Shown in pieces: positions 16,973-25,375 of a DNA stretch of 50,733 nucleotides. The notes below the pieces were generated by a model. That model was not told where the DNA came from and did no database searches. It saw only the letters and a program-made list of their open reading frames with translations. The number at the start of each line of letters is the position of its first letter. Position 1 is the first letter of the stretch. The stretch is from Rothia koreensis. GTDB taxonomy: Bacteria > Actinomycetota > Actinomycetes > Actinomycetales > Micrococcaceae. The stretch is taken from positions 1 to 50,733 of the forward strand of contig NZ_NOIQ01000018.1 of assembly GCF_004136575.1 (NCBI RefSeq), in the 5' to 3' direction. The translations under genes were made by a program, and so were the position numbers.

Positions 16973-17188
16973 ATGAACACCACAGACATCACGGTCCGCG
17001 GCATGACCTGCCAGCACTGCGTTGCATCCGTGACCGAGGAACTCCAGGAGATCGGGAACGTGCAGGCCGTCGAGGTCTCGCTCGAAGCGGGCGGGGACTC
17101 CCCCGTTCGCGTGACCCACGAGGGAGAACTGGACCCGGCGGCGGTCAACGACGCCGTCGCCGAAGCCGGGTACACCCTGGTCGACTGA
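16973..17188 (+). CDS. copZ: Copper chaperone CopZ (HMA domain)
   Basis: This 71-residue single HMA domain carries the Cu(I) site GMTCQHC near residues 11-17 and the C-terminal YTLVD typical of CopZ. It carries cytosolic Cu(I) to CopA and/or CsoR. It lies 52 bp after csoR and 33 bp before copA, with aaagga upstream. Confidence 0.93.
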   Translation: MNTTDITVRGMTCQHCVASVTEELQEIGNVQAVEVSLEAGGDSPVRVTHEGELDPAAVNDAVAEAGYTLVD

Positions 17189-17221
17189 CCCCAACCATCA
17201 CTACTCGCACGAGAAGGACTC

Positions 17222-19735
17222 ATGCCCACCGCAACACCGTCAGCGAACAACCCGTCAACCGGTGAGGGCGACCGCGTCGTCGACCTCACCGTCGAGGGGA
17301 TGACCTGCGCTTCCTGCGTCGGGCGGGTCGAACGCAAGCTGGGCAAACTCGACGGCGTCGAGGCCAGCGTGAACCTTCCGCTCGGTACGGCGAAGGTCAC
17401 CGCCCCCGCGCACATCTCGGACGAGAACCTGCTCGAGGCCGTGCGCAAGGCCGGTTACACGCCTTCCCTCGCGACCCGCGCGACCGGGAAACGCGGGTCC
17501 GGCACGGGGACGGGTGCGCCTGCCGGCGCGTCCGCGAAGACTGACGCCGCCGCACCCGCCGACGCCGCAGCCCCTACCGCTGCCGCCGCTCCCACCGGCC
17601 ACCGCTCGGAGGACGCCAGCGGTTCCACGCCCGTCCACGCGCAGCACGGACACCACGCCCCCGAAACAGAGCAGGGTACGGAGAACAGTCACGGTGAGGG
17701 CCACGGTCACGCCGGCCACGCCGGCCACGACATGGCCATGCCTCCGGAGTCGTCCCTGATCCGGCGCATCTGGGTCTCAGCGATTTTCACGGTGCCGCTG
17801 TTCGCGATATCCATGATCCCGTGGTTCCAGTTCCCGCACTGGGCCTGGGCCGCGGCGGTTCTCGCCCTGCCCGTGGCCACGTGGTCGGCGTGGCCGTTCC
17901 ACGTCACCGCAGCTCGGGCTGCGCGTCACGGCGCGTCGACCATGGACACGCTGGTCTCGCTCGGCGTCGTCGTCTCCTACCTGTACTCCCTCGGCAGACT
18001 GATCGCCGAGCCGGGCATGACGGCGGGCGCCCACCCTGGTGGTCACATGGACATGTCTTCCCACCAGGTCTACTTCGAGACCGCCGCCGTGGTGACGTTC
18101 TTCCTGCTGATCGGCCGGTACACCGAGACCCGGGCGCAGTCCCGATCCAGCGAGGCGCTCCACAAGCTGCTCGACCTGGGCGCCCGCGAGGTCGACGTCG
18201 TTCGCTCCGGAAGCGCCGAACCGGTCCGCATCCCGGTGGAAGAGTTGCGTGTGGACGAAGAATTCGTGGTCCGACCGGGTGAAAAGATCGCGACGGACGG
18301 CGTCGTGGTCGATGGCGACTCCGCGGTCGACGAGTCCATGCTGACGGGCGAGTCCGTACCGGTCGACGTCGGCCCGGGGAGCAATGTCACGGGTGCGACC
18401 CTCAACGCCAACGGCCGCCTTCTGGTGCGCGCCACGCGAGTCGGAGAAGGAACGACGCTGGCGCAGATGGGTCGCCTGGTCGCGGACGCGCAGGCGTCCA
18501 AGGCCCCGGTCGCCCGCCTCGCCGATCGGATCTCGGCGGTGTTCGTCCCGATCGTGCTGGTCCTGGCCGCCCTCACGTTCATTCTGTGGTGGACGATCGG
18601 CGGCGCTCTGACACCGGCGTTCGTTGCCGGCGTCTCGGTCCTGGTGATCGCCTGCCCGTGCGCCCTCGGCCTCGCGACCCCTACCGCACTGTTGACCGGT
18701 ACCGGCCGCGGTGCCCAACTCGGGATCCTCATCAAGTCGGCCCAGGTCCTGGAGGACACGCGACGCGTGAACACGGTCCTGCTCGACAAGACGGGAACGG
18801 TCACGAGCGGGGAGCTCTCCGTGGAGGGCACCCGGGTGCTCGGGTCGTCGGCCGCCGTCCGGGATGGCGATTCCCTGTTGGTTCTGGCCGGCGCCGTCGA
18901 GGACGCCTCCGAACACCCGATCGCGCGCGCCATAGCCGATGCCGCCCGGCGGGCGCACGGCTCGCTGCCTCGGGTCGACGACTTCACGAGCGCGGCCGGT
19001 GGCGGCGTGCGGGGGCGCGTCGTCGTGAACGGCTCCGCGCACGACGTCGCCATCGGGCAGGCTTCGTGGCTCGCCGACGTCGGTGTGGATGTGCCCTCCG
19101 ACCATCTCGATGTCGTGTCCCGAACCCAGGAGCGTGGCGAAACGTCGATCCTCGTCGCGGTGGACGGGGCATCGGCCGGGATGCTTGCCCTCCGCGACAG
19201 GCCCAAGGACGACGCCGCCTCCTCCATCGCGGAGCTTCGCAAGATGGGGCTCCGGCCCGTCCTCCTGACCGGCGACGCCGCCCCCGTGGCACGCGCTGTC
19301 GCGACGGAGGTCGGCATCGACCCCTCGGACGTGATCGCCGGAGTCAGCCCGAGCGGCAAGGTGGAACAGGTCGAACGGCTGCAGGGTCAGGGAAAGGTCG
19401 TGGCCATGGTCGGCGACGGGGTCAATGACGCGGCCGCACTGGCACGGGCCGATCTCGGTGTCGCCATGGGCGCGGGCACCGACGTGGCCCTCGAGGCATC
19501 GGATATCACCCTGGTTCGAGGCGAGGTGGGGGCCGTGGCCCAAGCCATCCGGCTGTCCCGGGCCACGCTCCGCGTGATCAAGTCCAGCCTGTTCTGGGCC
19601 TTCGGGTACAACGTCGTGGCGATTCCCGTTGCGGCCCTCGGCCTGCTCAACCCCATGGTCGCGGGTGCCGCCATGGCGTTCTCCTCGGTCTTCGTGATCC
19701 TGAACGCCCTGCGGCTCAAGGGGTTCGGCAGGTAG
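17222..19735 (+). CDS. copA: Cu(I)-translocating P1B-type ATPase
   Basis: The 837-residue pump has one N-terminal HMA domain (GMTCASC at about residues 25-31), an Ala/Pro-rich then His-rich linker (about residues 100-180, with [10 protein letters not shown] and [14 protein letters not shown]), about eight membrane helices, the actuator TGES loop, the metal-site CPC in [12 protein letters not shown] (about 478-480), the phosphorylation site DKTGT (about 522) and [10 protein letters not shown] (about 730). It exports Cu(I) with ATP. The His-rich linker is likely an additional copper-binding region. Confidence 0.95.
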   Translation: MPTATPSANNPSTGEGDRVVDLTVEGMTCASCVGRVERKLGKLDGVEASVNLPLGTAKVTAPAHISDENLLEAVRKAGYTPSLATRATGKRGSGTGTGAPAGASAKTDAAAPADAAAPTAAAAPTGHRSEDASGSTPVHAQHGHHAPETEQGTENSHGEGHGHAGHAGHDMAMPPESSLIRRIWVSAIFTVPLFAISMIPWFQFPHWAWAAAVLALPVATWSAWPFHVTAARAARHGASTMDTLVSLGVVVSYLYSLGRLIAEPGMTAGAHPGGHMDMSSHQVYFETAAVVTFFLLIGRYTETRAQSRSSEALHKLLDLGAREVDVVRSGSAEPVRIPVEELRVDEEFVVRPGEKIATDGVVVDGDSAVDESMLTGESVPVDVGPGSNVTGATLNANGRLLVRATRVGEGTTLAQMGRLVADAQASKAPVARLADRISAVFVPIVLVLAALTFILWWTIGGALTPAFVAGVSVLVIACPCALGLATPTALLTGTGRGAQLGILIKSAQVLEDTRRVNTVLLDKTGTVTSGELSVEGTRVLGSSAAVRDGDSLLVLAGAVEDASEHPIARAIADAARRAHGSLPRVDDFTSAAGGGVRGRVVVNGSAHDVAIGQASWLADVGVDVPSDHLDVVSRTQERGETSILVAVDGASAGMLALRDRPKDDAASSIAELRKMGLRPVLLTGDAAPVARAVATEVGIDPSDVIAGVSPSGKVEQVERLQGQGKVVAMVGDGVNDAAALARADLGVAMGAGTDVALEASDITLVRGEVGAVAQAIRLSRATLRVIKSSLFWAFGYNVVAIPVAALGLLNPMVAGAAMAFSSVFVILNALRLKGFGR

Positions 19736-19764
19736 CCCCTCGGCCGGTCTGTTCGGGGACCCAG

Positions 19765-19811
19765 AAGAAAATCACCGCCGAGCCTGTTCACGGCTCGGCG
19801 GTGATTTTCTT
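19765..19811. terminator. Bidirectional terminator between copA and 19838 gene
   Basis: 19765-19784 pairs perfectly over 20 bp with 19792-19811. An A-rich left arm (AAGAAAAT) and a T-rich right arm make it usable from both convergent genes. Confidence 0.9.
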
Positions 19812-19837
19812 GCGTATGGCCCCAGGATCTCCTGGGG

Positions 19838-20281
19838 TCAGTTGTGTTCTTCCGGATGTGCGCGTTGGCCGTAGTCGGGGCCGTCCTCGGAGCTGCCGGA
19901 CTCGGAGCCGCCGGACGCGGCGTCGGACTGTTCCGAGCCGCCTTCTTCGCGAGCCTCGCGTTCGCGGGCTTCGCGTTCGCGGGCATCCTTGCGCGCTTTT
20001 GCCTGAGCGTAAAGATCGGCCGATCTCTTGTTGATGCCTGTGCCCTGACCCAGCTCTTCGTCATTCGGCTTCTCGACGATGATCAGGGTCGCGCAGACGA
20101 CGAGGGTCCCGACGAAGACGCAACCGGCCACCGACAGAGCGAGACGGAATTCGGGGGCGTTGTTGGTACCACCCGTGGCGAAGATCAGGATGCACACGAA
20201 TGCGACGACGGCCAGGACGGCCGCGATGATGAGCGGTCCCTTGATGTCGGCCTTGATTCCGCGCTTGGGGCGCTGTGCCAC
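19838..20281 (-). CDS. Two-TM conserved hypothetical membrane protein
   Basis: The 147-residue product has two membrane segments (IIAAVLAVVAFVCILIFAT and LALSVAGCVFVGTLVVCATLIIV, residues about 17-65) and a long charged, probably disordered tail with repeated REREARE then Ser/Gly/Glu. The start is GTG 20281 with a strong aggagga 7 nt upstream. No known function; similar small DUF3180-like or DUF3099-like proteins occur widely in actinobacteria, but I cannot assign it to one. Confidence 0.75.
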   Translation of the reverse strand: MAQRPKRGIKADIKGPLIIAAVLAVVAFVCILIFATGGTNNAPEFRLALSVAGCVFVGTLVVCATLIIVEKPNDEELGQGTGINKRSADLYAQAKARKDAREREAREREAREEGGSEQSDAASGGSESGSSEDGPDYGQRAHPEEHN

Positions 20282-20376
20282 GTGTGTTCCTCCTGGTGTC
20301 TGCGGATGCCCCTTCAGTCTACGTCCCGAAGCAGGATCGCGCCGTCCGAGCCCGCCAAGGTTTCGCCCTCCGGGGA

Positions 20377-20976
20377 CTAGTCGCCGGGGTTCTGTTGCTC
20401 CAGTGCCACGGCGTCATGCCGGAAGGTCAGCGCCGCGAGAAGCAGGAAGATGCCGACGATGATGGCTCCTCCGCCGGTGACGCCGAAGCTCGCCTTGGGG
20501 CCAATTTCACCGACGAGGAAGAGGGCCGCTCCCGTTAGGAAAGTCACCAATCCCGCAATCTTCCAGTCCTTGGACATCGCAGAGGTCGAGGTGGTTCGCA
20601 TTCCTTGGAGCAGTTCGGTGATTCCGCAGACCGTGAGGATCAGGCCCGCGATGAGCACAAGGATCGGCAGTGATGCCGCGAAAGCGACCGTGAGCACGCC
20701 GCCCAGCAAGTACAGGATCGCGAACGACTGGATCACGGAGCTGCTGGATCCTCGACTGCCGTAGACGTGTTCGTTGAGGCTGCGTTGCATGTAGATCAGC
20801 CCGATGCCCTGGGCGATCAGGTAGAGACCCAGGACCCAGCGCACGAGCATGAGGCTCGGCTCCTGCCAGAAGACCGTGATCAGGCCGTATACGAGGCAGA
20901 TGAGGGAGCGGACCAGCACCGGTCCGAACAGAGCGCGAAGCTCCCGAACCGTCTGGCGGATTTCCTGAGCGGGCAT
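20377..20976 (-). CDS. HdeD-like (DUF308) membrane protein
   Basis: This 199-residue protein has six predicted membrane segments and pseudo-repeats typical of the HdeD/DUF308 family: LVRWVLGLYLIAQGIGLIYM, ILVLIAGLILTVCGITELLQGMR, and GGAIIVGIFLLLAALTF. E. coli HdeD is linked to acid resistance; the actinobacterial homologues are uncharacterised. I trimmed the start to ATG 20976 because family members begin about there and the upstream codons are not membrane-like. Confidence 0.8.
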   Translation of the reverse strand: MPAQEIRQTVRELRALFGPVLVRSLICLVYGLITVFWQEPSLMLVRWVLGLYLIAQGIGLIYMQRSLNEHVYGSRGSSSSVIQSFAILYLLGGVLTVAFAASLPILVLIAGLILTVCGITELLQGMRTTSTSAMSKDWKIAGLVTFLTGAALFLVGEIGPKASFGVTGGGAIIVGIFLLLAALTFRHDAVALEQQNPGD

Positions 20977-21062
20977 TCGGCGGCGTGCCTTTCGCAAATT
21001 GGGTGTCGCGACGGCGCACGAGAGGGGCTCGGCGCAGGGTTTCAGCTTACCGCCCGGTTCGG

Positions 21063-22616
21063 TCACCGGAAACGTGAGGCTTCTCCGATACAGCGCTCGA
21101 GCGACTCCCGGAGCAGGGTGAGGCCCCGCTCGAAGCGTTGCTCGGAGAGCCCTCCGAAGCCGACGACGACCCCGGCCCGCCCGCTGCCACCGCTCCAGTA
21201 GGTGCCGAGTGCGCCCACCGCGACGCCGCGCCGTCGGGCGTCGTCGATGACCTGTTCTTCGGCGGCGGCCGTGGGCAGGCGAATGACTGCGTGCAGACCG
21301 CCGTCCATGGGCAGGACCTCGACGCCGGGGTGGTCCTTCGCCGTGTCGAAGGCCGTGGCGAGCATGTCCCGCCTGCGTCGGTAGCTCCTCCGCATGCGCG
21401 CGGTGTGCCTCTGGAGGCCCCCGTCGGCCATGAACCGAGTCATCGCGTCCTGGAGGATCCCGGAGACCGGCGGGCCGGCGTCGCCCTTGAGCCTGACCAG
21501 CTCCTTCCTCACGGGGCTCGGCATGAGCAGATATCCCAGGCCGAGCCCCGGGGTCAGGACCTTCGCGAAGGAGCCGAGCGTCACGACGGAGGTTCCCTGC
21601 TCGTCGAGGGCCGCAAGTGCCGGCAGCGGGTCACCGACGTAGCGGAGTTCGGAGTCGTAATCGTCCTCGACGAGGATCGCCCGGTTCTCTGCGGCCCACT
21701 GGATGAGTTCGAGCCTCCTCGGGGCGGGCATCGAGGCACCCATCGGGTACTGGTGCGAGGGGGTCACCAGCACGACGTCGGGGCGGTCCGCGCCCGACGG
21801 GAGGCGGGCCGGGTCGACCCCCTGGTCGTCCAGGGGGATGGGAACGATGCGGTGACCGAGCGCTTGCGGAACCTTGTGGAGCGACGGGTACCCCGGGTCC
21901 TCGACGGCGACGACCAGGGGTCGCCCTTCCCTCTCATGGAGCGTCATGAGCAGGATGCGGAGCCCATCGCGCGCACCCGCTGTGACCAGCAGATCGTCCG
22001 GGCTTCGAATCACCGATCGCATGAGCCGCAGATATTCGCTGAGTTGGTTCCGGAGATGGGGAGATCCCTGGGGTTCGTACCCGAGGGACGGGTCGGCCGC
22101 GGCGGCTCGCCACGCGGCCCGCCAGGTCGTATTGGCCAGCGACGACGTATCCGGGGTTCCCGGACGGAGGTCGAGGAGTGCGAGATCCCGGCTTTCCTTC
22201 GCGACTCCCGCGATCGAGTCGCGGTTCTCGGTCCAGGTTCGCGCGCGTCCTGACGCGGGCGACGACGGCGCGTGGGGTCCCCTCCTTGGAGACGCTGACC
22301 CGACAGTGATCGCGGCGGAGTTGTTTCCCGTGAAACCTTCCGCCCCCAGGCCGGAGAGTTCGGTGGTGATGCGCGTACTGCCGCGATCGGCTTCGAGATA
22401 GCCCTCCACGGCGAGCTGGTCGTACGCCGAGGTCACGGAGCCGCGCGAGACGCCGATCCGCGTCGCAAGAGTCCGACTGGACGGCAAAGGGTCGCCGGGG
22501 CGAAGACGCCCCTCAGCAACCAAGGAGCGGATCTGGTCAACGATCTGGCCGGGGATGGTTCCCTGCCCGCGCATGACACTGAGGGGCAGGTCGGCCTCGG
22601 AACGGTATCTGGGCAT
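21063..22616 (-). CDS. pdxR: MocR/PdxR-type GntR-aminotransferase regulator
   Basis: The 517-residue protein fuses an N-terminal GntR winged helix (residues 15-75: IPGQIVDQIRSLVAEGRLRPGDPLPSSRTLATRIGVSRGSV) to an aminotransferase fold-type I domain. The PLP Lys is expected in VVTLGSFAKVLTPGLGLGYL, and EDDYDSEL lies in the cofactor site. PdxR proteins sense pyridoxal phosphate and activate pdxST, which is found 1.1 kb away on the other strand, so I use that name with moderate confidence. ATG 22616 has aggcgga about 9 nt upstream; the first 67 codons of the longer frame run through the repeat unit and are unlikely. Confidence 0.82.
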   Translation of the reverse strand: MPRYRSEADLPLSVMRGQGTIPGQIVDQIRSLVAEGRLRPGDPLPSSRTLATRIGVSRGSVTSAYDQLAVEGYLEADRGSTRITTELSGLGAEGFTGNNSAAITVGSASPRRGPHAPSSPASGRARTWTENRDSIAGVAKESRDLALLDLRPGTPDTSSLANTTWRAAWRAAAADPSLGYEPQGSPHLRNQLSEYLRLMRSVIRSPDDLLVTAGARDGLRILLMTLHEREGRPLVVAVEDPGYPSLHKVPQALGHRIVPIPLDDQGVDPARLPSGADRPDVVLVTPSHQYPMGASMPAPRRLELIQWAAENRAILVEDDYDSELRYVGDPLPALAALDEQGTSVVTLGSFAKVLTPGLGLGYLLMPSPVRKELVRLKGDAGPPVSGILQDAMTRFMADGGLQRHTARMRRSYRRRRDMLATAFDTAKDHPGVEVLPMDGGLHAVIRLPTAAAEEQVIDDARRRGVAVGALGTYWSGGSGRAGVVVGFGGLSEQRFERGLTLLRESLERCIGEASRFR

Positions 22617-22731
22617 CGAGCTCATTCCGCCTGCGGACGGCGGGTCGAAAGGCCACTGTGAGCCAGGAAGGGAGACCGGGACATGCAAAAATCCTAGAAG
22701 ATTTTTGACGCGGCACCGGACGGAATCGGCT

Positions 22732-22788
22732 CGAAGTGGCAATTTTGTGCGGATTCGGCGTCGAAAACCGCGCAATATTGCCACCTCG
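22732..22788. repeat. Family A minimal palindrome, copy 3
   Basis: One forward unit (22732-22752, CGAAGTGGCAATTTTGTGCGG) and one reverse unit (22768-22788) with a 15-nt loop. It is a single-pair version of the blocks at 20-180 and 7785-7960, located between pdxR and a divergent membrane-protein gene. Confidence 0.85.
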
Positions 22789-22818
22789 CGGGGCCGCCTT
22801 GCGTTCAACGTCCACACA

Positions 22819-22860
22819 TGTAAAGGTTGCTTGACACGTTAAGGACGCTTTACAAGGAGG
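22819..22860 (+). promoter_or_regulatory. Repeat-rich promoter/operator abutting an RBS
   Basis: TGTAAAG (22819-22825) and CTTTACA (22848-22854) form an inverted repeat. The same stretch can be read as two 13-bp direct repeats, 22820-22832 and 22838-22850, with 10 of 13 matches and an 18-bp period. The site runs straight into aggagg (22855-22860) before the ATG at 22865. The small XRE regulator encoded by the second gene is the likely binder. Confidence 0.5.
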
Positions 22861-22864
22861 ATTC

Positions 22865-23335
22865 ATGGCACAGGACAACGACGCTCCCCTTCTGCCCCGC
22901 TGGGGATACACCAAGCTCGGCCGCCGGAAGATCCCGGCGTGGAAACCGGCTCTCGCGCTCGGATTGGTGACGGACGGCGTGGCGAGCCTACTCGCAGCCT
23001 TCCTCACGACTTCCGACCCCTTCAACGCTCTGGCCTTCTTTGTTTTCCTGGTTTTTCTCTGGGCACCGCTGACCATGCTGTGGTGGGTCGCCCTCGTGGA
23101 CAGAAAGACGGTACGGGGCGCTACCCGGGATCCTGAGAAGTCAATCGAGTCGACCTGGTACTCCGGGGCCGCAGAAGGGGTCTTTCATGACCTCATGATC
23201 ATCATGGGACTGGGGGCGGTGGCGACTACATGGTGGAAGCCCTCCTTCGATACATCCTGGTTCTTCCTCGGCGCTTGCGTGGTGATGATGCTCGACTTCT
23301 CCCTGCGATACGCCATCCTCAGAGCCAGGAGCTGA
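22865..23335 (+). CDS. Four-TM membrane protein paired with XRE regulator
   Basis: The 156-residue product has four predicted membrane segments (PALALGLVTDGVASLLAAFL, ALAFFVFLVFLWAPLTMLWW, VFHDLMIIMGLGAVATTWW, WFFLGACVVMMLDFSLRYAI). A consensus aggagg precedes the ATG. The XRE gene starts 2 bp after its stop. Pairs of a small membrane protein with a 60-70 residue XRE regulator are common in Gram-positive genomes, where the regulator controls the pair; the physiological role is usually unknown. Confidence 0.8.
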   Translation: MAQDNDAPLLPRWGYTKLGRRKIPAWKPALALGLVTDGVASLLAAFLTTSDPFNALAFFVFLVFLWAPLTMLWWVALVDRKTVRGATRDPEKSIESTWYSGAAEGVFHDLMIIMGLGAVATTWWKPSFDTSWFFLGACVVMMLDFSLRYAILRARS

Positions 23336-23337
23336 CC

Positions 23338-23532
23338 ATGGAGAACCGGGTGCGGGAGTACCGAAACTCGCGGGAGTGGTCCCAGCAGCACTTGGCCGAC
23401 ACGCTGGGCGTTTCCCGGCAGACGATTCTCTCGATCGAAAAGGGAAAGTACGATCCTTCCCTGCCCCTGGCCTTCCAGATGGCCTCCGTCTTCGAATGCA
23501 TGATCGAGGATCTCTTCCTCCCGGAACTCTGA
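23338..23532 (+). CDS. Small XRE-family helix-turn-helix regulator
   Basis: The 64-residue protein is a single [22 protein letters not shown], the recognition helix [18 protein letters not shown], and the short tail [13 protein letters not shown] of the YozG/immR-like small XRE type. aggag lies 6 nt before the ATG, overlapping the stop of the membrane-protein gene, so translation is coupled. It probably autoregulates through 22819-22860. Confidence 0.9.
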   Translation: MENRVREYRNSREWSQQHLADTLGVSRQTILSIEKGKYDPSLPLAFQMASVFECMIEDLFLPEL

Positions 23533-23692
23533 GGCCCCTGCACCCGTTCGAGACGACGGGCCCGTGAGTTCCGCTGCAAGGGACCCGCACGCCGCCCCCG
23601 AGGTGCGGGGAAGGCCGCAGGAAACTGGACCAAAAATTTTCGGCAATTCTGGCCCTTACGATGATCCACCCATTCGGTGGACGATGGACCCC

Positions 23693-24610
23693 ATGACTGA
23701 TTCAACGAACGAAACCTCCGCCCGCACCGGTTCCCCTCTCGTCAAGAGGGGTCTGGCCGACATGCTGAAGGGTGGAGTGATCATGGACGTGGTCACCCCG
23801 GAGCAGGCACGCATCGCCGAGGATGCGGGTGCGGTCGCCGTCATGGCTCTGGAGCGTGTGCCGGCGGATATTCGCGCCCAGGGCGGCGTCGCCCGGATGT
23901 CGGACCCGGACCTGATCGACCAGATCATCGACACCGTGTCCATCCCGGTGATGGCCAAGGCCCGCATCGGCCACTTCGTGGAGGTCCAGGTCCTGGAGTC
24001 CCTGAAGGTGGACTACATCGACGAGTCCGAGGTTCTTTCCCCCGCCGACTATGTCAATCACATCGACAAGCAGAAGTTCACGGTTCCGTTCGTCTGTGGC
24101 GCCACGAACCTCGGCGAGGCCTTGCGCCGCATCGCCGAGGGTGCGGCGATGATCCGGTCGAAGGGCGAGGCCGGAACCGGCGACGTGTCCGAGGCGACCA
24201 AGCACATCCGCACGATCCGGGCGCAGATCGCGGATCTGCAGGCCGCGTACGCGGCGTCGCCCGATGCCCTGTACGTCAAGGCGAAGGAACTTTCGGCCCC
24301 GTACGACATCGTTCTGGAGGTCGCTCGCACCGGGAAGCTGCCGGTGGTTCTGTTCACCGCGGGCGGTGTGGCGACGCCGGCCGATGCGGCGATGATGATG
24401 CAGCTCGGCGCGGATGGCGTGTTCGTCGGCTCCGGCATCTTCAAGTCCGGGAACCCGGAACAGCGCGCGGCCGCCATCGTCAAGGCCACCGCCTACTACG
24501 ACGACGCCGCGGCGGTCGCCGAGGCTTCTCGCGGTCTGGGCGAGGCGATGGTCGGTATCAACGTGGGTGATCTGCCCGCGCCGCACCGCCTTGCCGAACG
24601 CGGTTGGTAA
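23693..24610 (+). CDS. pdxS: Pyridoxal 5'-phosphate synthase subunit PdxS
   Basis: The 305-residue TIM-barrel synthase makes PLP from ribose-5-phosphate, glyceraldehyde-3-phosphate and ammonia supplied by PdxT. Diagnostic stretches are [41 protein letters not shown] and the C-terminal [16 protein letters not shown]; the two catalytic Lys regions are intact. ATG 23693 (or 23684) is taken because a -10-like TACGAT lies at 23657-23662; the longer frame from 23564 runs through the promoter. The pdxT start follows 7 bp after its stop. Confidence 0.95.
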   Translation: MTDSTNETSARTGSPLVKRGLADMLKGGVIMDVVTPEQARIAEDAGAVAVMALERVPADIRAQGGVARMSDPDLIDQIIDTVSIPVMAKARIGHFVEVQVLESLKVDYIDESEVLSPADYVNHIDKQKFTVPFVCGATNLGEALRRIAEGAAMIRSKGEAGTGDVSEATKHIRTIRAQIADLQAAYAASPDALYVKAKELSAPYDIVLEVARTGKLPVVLFTAGGVATPADAAMMMQLGADGVFVGSGIFKSGNPEQRAAAIVKATAYYDDAAAVAEASRGLGEAMVGINVGDLPAPHRLAERGW

Positions 24611-24617
24611 GGCGGCG

Positions 24618-25202
24618 ATGAACAGCCCGACGATTGGGGTTCTCGCGCTCCAGGGCGGGGTGGCCGAGCACCAGCGCATGCTCGGCCACCTCGGGGCGGA
24701 GACCGTACTGGTTCGCAAGCCCGAGCAGCTGGACGCCATCGATGCCTTGGTACTTCCCGGTGGTGAATCGTCCACGATCGACCGCCTGACCCGAATCTTC
24801 GGGTTGCGAGATCCTTTGATCGATGCGATTCGGGGCGGCCTGCCGGCCCTGGGGACGTGCGCGGGCCTGATCCTGCTCTCCTCCCACATCGATGACCCCG
24901 CGCCGGGGCAACAGTCCCTGTCCGTGCTGGACGTGGGGGTTTCCCGGAATGCCTTCGGTTCACAAGTGGCCTCGGCGGAAGTCACGTTGACGTGGTTGGG
25001 CACGGCATCGCCGTCGGTCCGTGCCGCGTTCATTCGCGCACCCGTCGTCACGAGCCACGGTCCGGAGGTCGAGCCGCTGGCCGAGCACGAGGACCGAGTG
25101 GTCGCCGTGCGGCAGGGCAACGTTCTGGGTATCTCATTCCACCCCGAGCTGACGGGCGACACCACGGTCCATCGGGAGCTCCTGGAGATGGCTTCGACCT
25201 GA
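24618..25202 (+). CDS. pdxT: Pyridoxal 5'-phosphate synthase glutaminase subunit PdxT
   Basis: This 194-residue class I glutaminase hydrolyses glutamine and channels ammonia to PdxS. The triad is Cys81 in LGTCAGLILL, His175 and Glu177 in FHPEL; the oxyanion region LPGGESSTI is present. It is shortly after pdxS (7 bp) with aaggcgg upstream, so the two subunits are co-translated. Confidence 0.94.
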   Translation: MNSPTIGVLALQGGVAEHQRMLGHLGAETVLVRKPEQLDAIDALVLPGGESSTIDRLTRIFGLRDPLIDAIRGGLPALGTCAGLILLSSHIDDPAPGQQSLSVLDVGVSRNAFGSQVASAEVTLTWLGTASPSVRAAFIRAPVVTSHGPEVEPLAEHEDRVVAVRQGNVLGISFHPELTGDTTVHRELLEMAST

Positions 25203-25375
25203 CCGGCCAGAACCCCAGCGCGGCGAAGACGCGAGGATCTTTCCCCTGGTCCCGGCCCATAACCCATCGTCTGGCAACTTATTTCGTGGGCGGAGTATCG
25301 TGGGCGACAAGACGTCGATCCGACCGCTCCCGGGCCGGCCGGACGAGGGAACCATAATCCGGGCGAGGAGAGAGC

